DNA from: Oscillospiraceae bacterium
Lineage (GTDB): Bacteria; Bacillota; Clostridia; Oscillospirales; Oscillospiraceae
Direction of reading: 5' to 3'
DNA length: 10,460 nucleotides
NCBI GenBank assembly: GCA_029067025.1
Contig: JAIEFH010000187.1
Location: 1 to 10,460, forward strand
The notes beneath the pieces were generated by a model. It did no database searches. It worked only from the letters and a program-made list of their open reading frames with translations, and was not told the origin of the DNA. Of the stretch, positions 1 to 5,715 are shown piece after piece. Each line of letters starts with the position of its first letter. Positions within the stretch are counted from its first letter, which is position 1. The position numbers and the translations under genes are program-made.

Positions 1-1140
1 CTCGTTGACCACCCGCAGGGCCTCCTTGGCCAACGGCTCCATCTTAACGAACCACTGGGCGGAGATGATGGGCTCCACGTCGTTGTGGCAGCGGTAGCAG
101 GTGCCCACGTTGTGCTGGTGGTCCTCCACCTTCTCCAGCAGGCCCAGCTCCTCCAGGTCGGCGATGACCGCTTTGCGGGCCTCGTAACGATCCATGCCCT
201 GGTATTTGCCGCCGTGCTCGTTGACCACGCCGTGGTCGTCCAGCACCCGGATGGTGTCCAGGTTGTGCCGGAGCCCGACTTCAAAATCGTTGGGGTCGTG
301 GGCGGGGGTCATCTTCACGCAGCCGGTGCCGAATTCCAGATCCACGTATTCGTCAGCCACGATGGGGATTTCCCGATCCATCAGCGGCAGCAGGCACTTC
401 TTGCCGATGATGTCCTGATAGCGCCCGTCGGCGGGGTTGACGGCCACGCCGGTGTCGCCCAGCATGGTCTCGGGCCGGGTGGTGGCCACGATGACGTACC
501 GCCCCTCCTCGCCCACGATGGGGTATTTAATGTGCCACAGGTGGCCGGGCTTGTCCTGGTACTCCACCTCCGCGTCGGAAAGCGCGGTGACGCAGTTGGG
601 GCACCAGTTGACGATGCGGGAGCCTTTGTAGATGAGCCCCTTCTCGTACAGGGAGACGAACACATGGCGGACGGCTTTGGACAGCCCCTCGTCCATGGTG
701 AAGCGGGAGCGCTCCCAGTCGGCGGACACGCCCAGCTTCTTCTGCTGCTCCACGATGCGGTTGCCGTACTTGTGCTTCCAGTCCCACACCCGCTCCAGGA
801 ACTTTTCCCGGCCCAGGTCGTGGCGGGTGAGGCCCTCTTTGGTGCGCAGCTCCTCCTCCACCTTGATCTGGGTGGCGATGCCCGCGTGGTCGGTGCCGGG
901 GAGATACAGGGCGGCGTAGCCTTGCATCCGCTTGTAGCGGGTGAGCATATCCTGCATGGCATCGTCCATGGCGTGGCCGATGTGGAGCTGGCCGGTGACG
1001 TTGGGGGGCGGCATGACGATGGTGAAGGGCTTCTTCTCGGGGTCGCGGATGCCGCGGAAGCAGCCGTTCTCCTCCCAGGCCTGGTAGACGCGGCCCTCCA
1101 CCTCCTGGGGTTCGTAGATTTTGGGTAATTCTCTGCTCAT
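1..1140 (-). CDS. valS: Valyl-tRNA synthetase, N-terminal 380 residues (3' end outside window)
   Basis: Class Ia aminoacyl-tRNA synthetase that charges tRNA-Val with valine in the cytoplasm. The frame is open from ATG at 1138-1140 to the window edge, so 380 of the usual ~880 residues are visible. Residues 44-56 read PPPNVTGQLHIGH, with the HIGH nucleotide-binding motif at 53-56. Further on are an NWCPNC cysteine pair and the start of the CP1 editing domain (TTRPETMLGDT, then GTGCVKMTPAHDPND), which hydrolyses Thr-tRNA-Val. The start is supported by AAAGGAG at 1150-1156, nine bases upstream. The long leader carries a Val-specific T-box, which agrees with the assignment. The KMSKS motif and anticodon-binding domain lie beyond the window. 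Nothing in the visible part looks damaged. Confidence 0.97.
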   Translation of the reverse strand, partial: MSRELPKIYEPQEVEGRVYQAWEENGCFRGIRDPEKKPFTIVMPPPNVTGQLHIGHAMDDAMQDMLTRYKRMQGYAALYLPGTDHAGIATQIKVEEELRTKEGLTRHDLGREKFLERVWDWKHKYGNRIVEQQKKLGVSADWERSRFTMDEGLSKAVRHVFVSLYEKGLIYKGSRIVNWCPNCVTALSDAEVEYQDKPGHLWHIKYPIVGEEGRYVIVATTRPETMLGDTGVAVNPADGRYQDIIGKKCLLPLMDREIPIVADEYVDLEFGTGCVKMTPAHDPNDFEVGLRHNLDTIRVLDDHGVVNEHGGKYQGMDRYEARKAVIADLEELGLLEKVEDHQHNVGTCYRCHNDVEPIISAQWFVKMEPLAKEALRVVNE

Positions 1141-1180
1141 TTGAACACACTCCTTTTGGGGCAGAATGATTTCATGTTTT

Positions 1181-1208
1181 CTTTTGTTATGCTGGTGCAT
1201 AACAAAAG
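1181..1208 (-). repeat. Perfect 12-bp inverted repeat between T-box terminator and valS RBS
   Basis: CTTTTGTTATGC (1181-1192) and GCATAACAAAAG (1197-1208) are perfect complements around a four-base loop. On the valS transcript this hairpin begins inside the U tract of the T-box terminator and ends about 25 bases before the ribosome binding site. It is not part of the standard T-box architecture. It may protect or expose the 5' end of the read-through mRNA or reinforce termination; the role is unknown. Confidence 0.7.
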
Positions 1209-1236
1209 GCCCGCCCCAAGCATTTTGCTCAGGGCG
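1203..1236 (-). terminator. T-box regulated intrinsic terminator
   Basis: Minus-strand hairpin CGCCCTGAGCA / TGCTTGGGGCG (11 bp including two G-T wobbles, three-base loop, 1212-1236) followed by GGCCTTTTG. Its 5' arm contains the CCTGAG needed by the competing antiterminator, as expected for a T-box switch. The U tract is short (four T) and is also part of the next hairpin. Confidence 0.88.
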
Positions 1237-1444
1237 AACCTGAAAAAGTCCGCGGTACCACCTGAATTTCCCGCAAGGCGGGACGCTCATTGCCTCTGTA
1301 ACGGGAGGGCCCGCCGGTTCCTACTGCCGTTCAAAACCGGGGCTCGGGGACGACTTCGCCCTGTCTCCGCTGCGGCCTCGCACCAAAACAGCCGCTCTCT
1401 GAAACGGAGGGGGAGGGGTACTGCTTCCCTTCCTTGCCTTTTAC
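1203..1444 (-). promoter_or_regulatory. T-box riboswitch leader of valS, specifier codon GUC (valine)
   Basis: On the minus strand this untranslated leader senses uncharged tRNA and controls read-through into valS. Visible parts, 5' to 3': an AGTA element (GCAGTACC, about 1408-1415), a Stem I arm CTCCG...CGGAG, the AGAGAG bulge and GGTGCGAG distal loop, then GCGAAGTCG, where GAA (1355-1357) precedes the specifier GTC (1352-1354) followed by a purine. The conserved T-box AGGTGGTACCGCGGA lies at 1249-1263. The antiterminator can form by pairing TTCAGG with CCTGAG, which is in the 5' arm of the terminator. What is seen is the sequence and pairing; the tRNA-Val(GAC) specificity is inferred from the specifier position and from the downstream gene, and the two agree. 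Confidence 0.95.
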
Positions 1445-1450
1445 CCACCT

Positions 1451-1479
1451 AGTATATGCAAAACAGAACGGTTTGTCAA
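1451..1479 (-). promoter_or_regulatory. Promoter of the valS T-box transcript
   Basis: Perfect -35 TTGACA (1474-1479) and -10 TATACT (1451-1456) with a 17-base spacer on the minus strand. The predicted start near 1444 lies just before Stem I of the T-box. Sigma-A type, apparently strong and constitutive, with regulation left to the T-box. Confidence 0.9.
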
Positions 1480-1514
1480 GGGAAGGTTTTTGTCAGCGGC
1501 CCCCAAAATACGTA

Positions 1515-1543
1515 TTGTAATTTCCCCCGAAATCGTGTACACT
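1515..1543 (+). promoter_or_regulatory. Promoter of the small membrane protein pair
   Basis: TTGTAA (1515-1520), 17-base spacer, TACACT (1538-1543) on the plus strand, divergent from the valS promoter 36 bases away. The predicted start near 1550 leaves a very short leader before GAGGAGGG (1558-1565). An alternative -10 is the overlapping TAATAC. Confidence 0.65.
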
Positions 1544-1572
1544 AATACTATCCATATGAGGAGGGACAGCTT

Positions 1573-1683
1573 ATGAAAATTGCGAGCTTTATCTTGAGAA
1601 CCGCGGCCATCGCCCTGGCAGCTTCGTCGGTGGCCTGTCTGGCCGTGGCCCACCTGTGCGCGTCCCTCCGGGACGCCGACTGA
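1573..1683 (+). CDS. Tiny membrane protein, 36 aa, related to the next gene
   Basis: No family recognised. The ATG at 1573 follows a strong GAGGAGGG ribosome binding site (1558-1565, seven bases away), and the frame ends in TGA at 1681-1683. The protein is nearly all one hydrophobic segment (about residues 4-29) after a short MK start, ending in a short polar tail (SLRDAD). Its first 28 residues match the N-terminus of the neighbour downstream: MK-A-FIL, then A, V-C, and VA at the same spacing. The two therefore look like a tandem duplication in which this copy has lost the acidic tail. It shares a promoter and terminator with that gene. It could be a membrane micropeptide or a decaying paralog; the good RBS argues for translation. 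Confidence 0.7.
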   Translation: MKIASFILRTAAIALAASSVACLAVAHLCASLRDAD

Positions 1684-1699
1684 CAAAGGAGGTACGAAA

Positions 1700-1894
1700 A
1701 TGAAAACTGCCCGTTTTATTTTGAAGATCGTGGCCACCGTTATGACGCTGGCCGCCGTGGTGTGCGCCATCGTGGCGTTCTGGGATCAGATCATGGACTT
1801 GTTCGACACCATCATCGACAAGGTGGAGGAGAAGCGCGCCGACCACTGCTTTGAGCCCGAGGAGTTCGACGACTACGACGACAGTATCCTATAA
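1700..1894 (+). CDS. Small single-pass membrane protein with acidic tail, 64 aa
   Basis: Function unknown. ATG at 1700 follows AAAGGAGG (1685-1692) by seven bases and lies 16 bases after the stop of the 36-aa gene. Residues 4-28 (ARFILK...VAFW) form one transmembrane helix. An amphipathic stretch follows (DQIMDLFDTIIDKVEEKRAD) and then a strongly acidic tail (EPEEFDDYDDS). With Lys and Arg near the N-terminus the topology is not settled by the positive-inside rule, although the KVEEKR cluster suggests a cytoplasmic C-terminus. Small proteins of this shape (one helix, EKR cluster, acidic end) are, to my memory, common hypotheticals in Clostridia. The neighbour upstream is a shorter paralog. 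A strong terminator follows directly. Confidence 0.85.
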   Translation: MKTARFILKIVATVMTLAAVVCAIVAFWDQIMDLFDTIIDKVEEKRADHCFEPEEFDDYDDSIL

Positions 1895-1899
1895 GGAGA

Positions 1900-1932
1900 G
1901 CCGCCCGGCCAGAAATGGCCGGGCGGCTTTTT
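1900..1932 (+). terminator. Intrinsic terminator between convergent units
   Basis: GCCGCCCGGCC (1900-1910) pairs perfectly with GGCCGGGCGGC (1917-1927) around AGAAAT, followed by TTTTT. It ends the small-membrane-protein unit. It abuts the stop codon of the minus-strand DUF1015 gene (1931-1933), so the same hairpin may also stop that operon, though the minus strand lacks a good U tract. Confidence 0.92.
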
Positions 1933-3220
1933 ATCGGATTTTCCGGGCTTCCAGATAGAACCGCTTGTCATGGGCCTCGCCCATGGAGAAGGTCTTGCGG
2001 GGAAGAACGCCGTCGTGAATGACGGAGGGGAACAGGTCCTCCTTGGCCATAGGGGGCAGCAGGAAGGCGATGTTGCCGGGCCGGGCGGCGAACTCCCGGG
2101 CCACGTCCTCGCCGTGGATGTAGTCCACCCGCCCGGGGTGGTTGATCAGGTAGTCGTCCAGGAAGTTCTGGAGGGCCCCTACGGGCAGCTGGGCGGCGGA
2201 GCGGGGCACGGTGATGACCCCCTGGGAGCCCGCGCACACGTAGCCCAGGGGCAGGCCGTCCCCTTGGGGCTCCTTGCCCCGGCAGGAACCGGGATAGGCG
2301 CGCACCAGGGCGTCCAGCAGGGCCTCGGGGTCGGTGTGGAATACCACCCGGTGGATGGGCTCGAACTCCAGGCTGTCGTCGTGGAGGTTCACCAGCTCGC
2401 ACAGGGCGTACCGGGCGCGGAGGGTATCCCACTTCTCGGGGGGCACGAGCCGCTTCTGCCGCTCGTAGCACTCCTTGGCGGTGGCCAGGGCGTGGTTGCC
2501 GTCCCCCATGGCGAAGAGCATGACGGGCTCGTCCTTGGTGCCGTATTTGGCATTGAAGGAGTCAGGGGCGGCCAGGGCGGACAGTGCCGCCGCCACCTGG
2601 GAAAGCTGCTCCTCGGTCAGCCGCCAGCCCTTGATGTGCCCACCCTGCTCCATCAGGTCGAAGTCGTACAGCAGCTCCATGGAGTCCGTCTGGGCCGCCA
2701 GGGGCTCGATGACGGTGCGCTGAGGATCGTCAGCCAGCAGCATGGCGTGGGGCAGCTCGATGGGGGCGTTTTTGCGCACCGCCACGCGGGGCGGGATGCG
2801 GGACATGACCACCCCTTCCGTGGCCCGGATGAGGGCGTCGGACCCCGGCTCATAGTCGTAGTCCTTGAGATCCGCCTTGCCTACCAGCCCCCGGCGGACG
2901 CGGCCGTTGTGCAGGGTGCGCTCCACATAGATCATGGCGTGGGGCAGGGTTTTGAACCGGCCCTCCCGGAGATAGGCGGCCATGGTGGCGTTGATGTCGG
3001 TGATGTCCATCTCCACCTGGGGGCCGTCCAGGCTGCTCTCGGGCAGGATGAGCCGCAGGGCGGAGGGGGCGCGGCCCACCCGGCCCTCCACACGCTCCCA
3101 GTACTCGGGCTGGGAGGTGTACTGGTCGCAGGCCACCACAGCCCACTTGTCGTAGTCGCAGCCCTGGGGCAGCAGGATGTCCGTGGGACGGAAGGGGAGA
3201 CAGCCGAAATCAGCTTTCAT
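1931..3220 (-). CDS. DUF1015 family protein
   Basis: 429 aa, about the family's usual length. Features seen: N-terminal PFRPTDILLPQ; the family core MGDGNHALATAK at 238-249, a variant of the DGHH-type motif of DUF1015 proteins; YIHGED near 367-372; and a C-terminal LPRKTFSMG near 407-414, corresponding to the PKKTTxF-like end of the family. It is soluble, with no signal peptide. The biochemical role is not established. In other Clostridia this family often sits next to serine biosynthesis genes (recalled, not checked). Here it is the last gene of an operon behind a ThrH-like phosphoserine phosphatase, 32 bases away, with AAAGAGGT as RBS. The DGxH core resembles the nucleotide-using ParB/Srx-fold serine kinase motif; that parallel is speculative. 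Confidence 0.92.
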   Translation of the reverse strand: MKADFGCLPFRPTDILLPQGCDYDKWAVVACDQYTSQPEYWERVEGRVGRAPSALRLILPESSLDGPQVEMDITDINATMAAYLREGRFKTLPHAMIYVERTLHNGRVRRGLVGKADLKDYDYEPGSDALIRATEGVVMSRIPPRVAVRKNAPIELPHAMLLADDPQRTVIEPLAAQTDSMELLYDFDLMEQGGHIKGWRLTEEQLSQVAAALSALAAPDSFNAKYGTKDEPVMLFAMGDGNHALATAKECYERQKRLVPPEKWDTLRARYALCELVNLHDDSLEFEPIHRVVFHTDPEALLDALVRAYPGSCRGKEPQGDGLPLGYVCAGSQGVITVPRSAAQLPVGALQNFLDDYLINHPGRVDYIHGEDVAREFAARPGNIAFLLPPMAKEDLFPSVIHDGVLPRKTFSMGEAHDKRFYLEARKIR

Positions 3221-3252
3221 GGCGAAGACCTCTTTTCAATGGAAGATAGGCG

Positions 3253-3852
3253 TTACAGCGCGGCTTTGATAGCATCCAGCAGATCGGGGAAGTCCTCAAA
3301 GGCGGGCAGCTCGGGGTGGGCGGCCTTGATGGCCTCAGTGGACTTGAACAGGAAGCCGGCTTTGCTGGCCTGGATCATACCGAGGTCGTTGAAGCTGTCC
3401 CCGGCGGCGATGGTGTCAAAGCCGCAGGACTGGAGGGCTTTTACGGTGGTGAGCTTGGACTTCTCGCACCGCATTTTGTAGCCGGTGATCTCCCCGTCCG
3501 GGGCGACTTCCAGGGTGTTGCAGAACAGGGAGGGCCAGCCCAGCTTAGCCATCAGGGGCTTGGCGAACTGCTCGAAGGTGTCGCTCAAAATCACCACCTG
3601 GGTCAGCGTGCGCAGCTCGTCCAAAAACTCCTTCGCCCCAGGGAGGGGGTCGATCTTGGCGATGGTGGCCTGGATCTCCTTCAGGCCCAGGCCGTGCTCC
3701 TTCAAAATGCCCAGCCGCCAGGTCATCAGCTTGTCGTAATCCGGCTCGTCCCGGGTGGTGCGGCGCAGCTCGGGGATGCCGCTGGCCTCGGAGAAGGCGA
3801 TCCAGATCTCGGGGACGAGGACGCCCTCCATATCTAAACAGACAATGTTCAT
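3253..3852 (-). CDS. thrH: ThrH-like phosphoserine phosphatase / homoserine phosphotransferase (HAD)
   Basis: 199 aa cytoplasmic HAD-superfamily enzyme. It closely resembles Pseudomonas ThrH, which dephosphorylates phosphoserine and can move the phosphate to homoserine. Motif I is CLDMEGV, with D7 as nucleophile and Glu at position 9 as in ThrH instead of the usual second Asp. The PEIWIAF stretch follows; motif II is VILSDT (S90), the motif III lysine lies near 131-133, and motif IV is AAGDSFND (D152, D156). The length is that of the family. The start is taken at ATG 3850-3852, where family similarity begins; GGAAAGGAAG lies 10 bases upstream. An in-frame TTG at 3874-3876 would overlap the upstream gene and is unlikely. 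It lies 20 bases after the aminotransferase gene and so is cotranscribed. Substrate in vivo (phosphoserine or other) is inferred. Confidence 0.93.
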   Translation of the reverse strand: MNIVCLDMEGVLVPEIWIAFSEASGIPELRRTTRDEPDYDKLMTWRLGILKEHGLGLKEIQATIAKIDPLPGAKEFLDELRTLTQVVILSDTFEQFAKPLMAKLGWPSLFCNTLEVAPDGEITGYKMRCEKSKLTTVKALQSCGFDTIAAGDSFNDLGMIQASKAGFLFKSTEAIKAAHPELPAFEDFPDLLDAIKAAL

Positions 3853-3872
3853 CTCTAATGTTCTTCCTTTCC

Positions 3873-5036
3873 TCAAAGGCTTTTCAAGAATGTTTCCAGC
3901 CGCGCTAGCGCCTCGGCCAGGTCGTGCATGGAGGCGGCGTAGCAGGCCCGGACATAGCCCTCGCCGCCGGGGCCGAAGGCGGAGCCGGGGATCACCGCCA
4001 CCCGCTGCTCGGCCAGGAAGCGGTCGCAGAACTCCTCGCTGGTCAGCCCCGTGGACTTGATGCAGGGGAAGGTGTAGAACGCGCCTAGCGGCTCAAAGCA
4101 GGGCAGCCCCAGCTTGCGGAAGCCGTCCACCAGGAAGCGGCGGCGGCCGTCGTACTCGTCCCGCATGGCCTCAATGTCCCCGTCGCCGTGGTCCAGCGCC
4201 TCGATGGCGGCGTACTGGCTGGTGGTGGGGGCGGACATGATGGCGTACTGGTGGAGCTTGGTCATGGCGGCGATGAGGGGCTTGGGCCCGCACACGTAGC
4301 CCAGCCGCCAGCCCGTCATGGAGTAGGCCTTGGAGAAGCCGTTGATGACCAGGGTGCGCTCATACATATCCGGGATATTGGCCAGGGACACATGGCGCCC
4401 GCCGTAGGTCAGCTCGGCGTAGATCTCATCGGAGACGACCATGATGTCCGTGCCCCGGAGTACGTCCGCCAGCGCCTCTAAATCCTCCCGGCCCATGACG
4501 CCCCCGGTGGGGTTGTTGGGGAAGGGGAGCACCAGTACCTTGGTGCGGGGGGTGATGGCGGCTCTCAGCTCGTCTGGGGTGAGGCGGAAGTCGTTTTCCG
4601 CTTTCGTCTCCACCGTCACGGGCACGCCGTGCATCATGGACACCAGCGGCCCATAGCACACGAAGGAGGGGGCTGGGATGATGACCTCATCCCCCGGCTC
4701 CAGCAGGCAGCGGAAGGCCAGGTCAAGCCCCTCGCTGCCGCCCACGGTGACCAGGATCTGGCCCACAGGGGCGTATTCCAGATCAAACCGGCGCTTTAAG
4801 TACCGGGAAATGCCGGCGCGCACGTCGGAGAGGCCCGCGTTGGGGGTGTACTTGGTGAAGCCCTTTTCCAGGGAGAAGATGCCCGCGTCCCGGATGTGCC
4901 AGGGGGTGGGTAGGTCGGGCTCGCCGATGCCCAGTGAGATACCACCCTCCATGCCCTGGAGCAGGTCAAAGTATTTTCGGATGCCGGAGGGCTGGATGTC
5001 CTGCACCCTCTGGCACATGATTTTGCCGTAGTCCAT
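3873..5036 (-). CDS. PLP-dependent aminotransferase, class I fold
   Basis: 387 aa, fold-type I aminotransferase of the aspartate/aromatic (I-gamma, PatA-like) group. Seen: GEPDLPTP at 38-45, the cofactor-binding NNPTG at 174-178, SDEIY with D203 pairing to the pyridine nitrogen, the Schiff-base lysine K236 in GFSKAYSMTGWRLGY, and a carboxylate-binding arginine near R363 (YVRACYA). All catalytic residues are present. The exact amino donor cannot be read from sequence; aromatic amino acids, alanine or phosphoserine-type substrates are possible. Its ATG (5034-5036) overlaps the last base of the upstream Lrp gene's TAA (TAATG), a sign of translational coupling. The partner downstream is a ThrH-like phosphatase, which suggests steps of serine or related amino-acid metabolism. 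Confidence 0.95.
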   Translation of the reverse strand: MDYGKIMCQRVQDIQPSGIRKYFDLLQGMEGGISLGIGEPDLPTPWHIRDAGIFSLEKGFTKYTPNAGLSDVRAGISRYLKRRFDLEYAPVGQILVTVGGSEGLDLAFRCLLEPGDEVIIPAPSFVCYGPLVSMMHGVPVTVETKAENDFRLTPDELRAAITPRTKVLVLPFPNNPTGGVMGREDLEALADVLRGTDIMVVSDEIYAELTYGGRHVSLANIPDMYERTLVINGFSKAYSMTGWRLGYVCGPKPLIAAMTKLHQYAIMSAPTTSQYAAIEALDHGDGDIEAMRDEYDGRRRFLVDGFRKLGLPCFEPLGAFYTFPCIKSTGLTSEEFCDRFLAEQRVAVIPGSAFGPGGEGYVRACYAASMHDLAEALARLETFLKSL

Positions 5037-5518
5037 TATTCAAACACGAACCTTTCCTCCTGAAGCTCCTGTACGGGGAAGATCAGATGCTTTTCCTTGT
5101 ATTTCTTCAGAATAAAGTGGGTGGCGGTGCCGGTGACGCCCTCAATGGGAGCCAGCTTCTCGCCCACGAACTGGGCTACCTCTTTCAGCGTGCGCCCGGA
5201 GATGGTGACCGTCATATCGTAGGCCCCGCCGGACATGAGGTAGAGGGACTCCACTTCCTCATACTGGTAGATGCGCTGGGCTACCCGGTCAAAGCCCTCC
5301 CCCCGTGTGGGGGTGACGCTGACCTCGATCAGGGCGGTGACCGACTCCTGCTGGGTGCGGTCCCAGTCCACGATGGTCTTGTAGCCCAGAATGATGCGGT
5401 CCTTCTCATATTGTGCCACCGCCGCCGACACCTCGCCCTCCGTCATGCCGGTCATGGCGGCGAGCTGGGCGTGGGTCAGGGTGGAGTCATCCTCCAAAAG
5501 GTGGAGCAGATCTTTCAT
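5036..5518 (-). CDS. Lrp/AsnC family transcriptional regulator
   Basis: 160 aa DNA-binding regulator, first gene of the four-gene operon. The N-terminal winged helix-turn-helix lies at about residues 3-50 (LTHAQLAAMTGMTEGEVSAAV contains the recognition region, ending in ILGYKTIVDW). The C-terminal RAM ligand-binding domain lies at about 60-140, with the SGGAYDMTVTI motif at 96-106 typical of the effector and oligomer interface. A charged tail (ELQEERFVFE) extends beyond the domain. Start ATG 5516-5518 has AGGAGG at 5527-5532, eight bases upstream. Such regulators usually respond to an amino acid and control their own operon and neighbours; here the likely target is the aminotransferase/ThrH/DUF1015 operon and perhaps the divergent efp promoter. 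Confidence 0.94.
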   Translation of the reverse strand: MKDLLHLLEDDSTLTHAQLAAMTGMTEGEVSAAVAQYEKDRIILGYKTIVDWDRTQQESVTALIEVSVTPTRGEGFDRVAQRIYQYEEVESLYLMSGGAYDMTVTISGRTLKEVAQFVGEKLAPIEGVTGTATHFILKKYKEKHLIFPVQELQEERFVFE

Positions 5519-5538
5519 GGTGTGTGCCTCCTAAAAAC

Positions 5539-5638
5539 GATTGCGCAAAGATGATTGTAACATTATATACTTTATAAAGGGAAATGGCAATCCCCTTTTC
5601 CGGCAATCAGACAGAATCCTGCAAAAGCTCTTGCAATC
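5539..5638. promoter_or_regulatory. Recurrent GCAATC boxes in the lrp-efp intergenic region (possible operators)
   Basis: GCAATC occurs at 5587-5592, 5603-5608 and 5633-5638, and its complement GATTGC at 5539-5544 inside the palindromic TTGCGCAA (5541-5548). Two copies cover the -35 boxes of the divergent promoters. A random 6-mer would be expected about 0.1 times (both strands) in 200 bases. Binding by the Lrp-type regulator encoded next door is an inference; known Lrp sites are degenerate and AT-rich, so this could also be chance. Confidence 0.35.
5562..5590 (-). promoter_or_regulatory. Promoter of the lrp-aminotransferase-thrH-DUF1015 operon
   Basis: TTGCCA (5585-5590), 17-base spacer, consensus TATAAT (5562-5567) on the minus strand. 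The predicted start near 5555 gives a leader of about 37 bases before the Lrp ATG. No other promoter was seen inside the operon, whose genes are separated by 32 bases or less. Confidence 0.88.
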
Positions 5639-5659
5639 CGGCGGCATATGGGGTATAAT
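5631..5659 (+). promoter_or_regulatory. efp promoter P1
   Basis: TTGCAA (5631-5636), 17-base spacer, consensus TATAAT (5654-5659). The predicted start near 5666 gives a leader of about 50 AT-rich bases before efp. It is divergent from the Lrp operon promoter, 40 bases between the two -35 boxes. Confidence 0.88.
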
Positions 5660-5662
5660 ACA

Positions 5663-5691
5663 TTGACTTATTTCTAATGAAACTATAAAAT
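5663..5691 (+). promoter_or_regulatory. Possible second efp promoter P2
   Basis: TTGACT (5663-5668), 17-base spacer, TAAAAT (5686-5691). It begins four bases after the P1 -10 box, so the two cannot be occupied at once. Transcripts from it would start near 5698, giving a leader of under 20 bases that still holds the GGAGG at 5702-5706. Confidence 0.5.
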
Positions 5692-5715
5692 TTTCGATAT
5701 TGGAGGACGAGACCA

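Noticed and set aside
85..1128. 347-codon plus-strand open frame over valS
   Set aside because: Antisense shadow of valS, which shows clear synthetase motifs in the minus frame.
1141..1452. 103-codon plus-strand open frame in the valS leader
   Set aside because: Coincides with the T-box RNA on the other strand; no RBS and no protein-like composition.
1970..3481. 503-codon open frame on the plus strand
   Set aside because: Antisense shadow of the DUF1015 and ThrH genes; Gly/Val/His-rich composition typical of the reverse frame of GC-rich coding DNA, no RBS and no recognisable domain.
3853..3876. TTG start giving ThrH eight more residues
   Set aside because: It would overlap the end of the aminotransferase gene, and family similarity begins at the ATG at 3852, which has an RBS-like sequence upstream.
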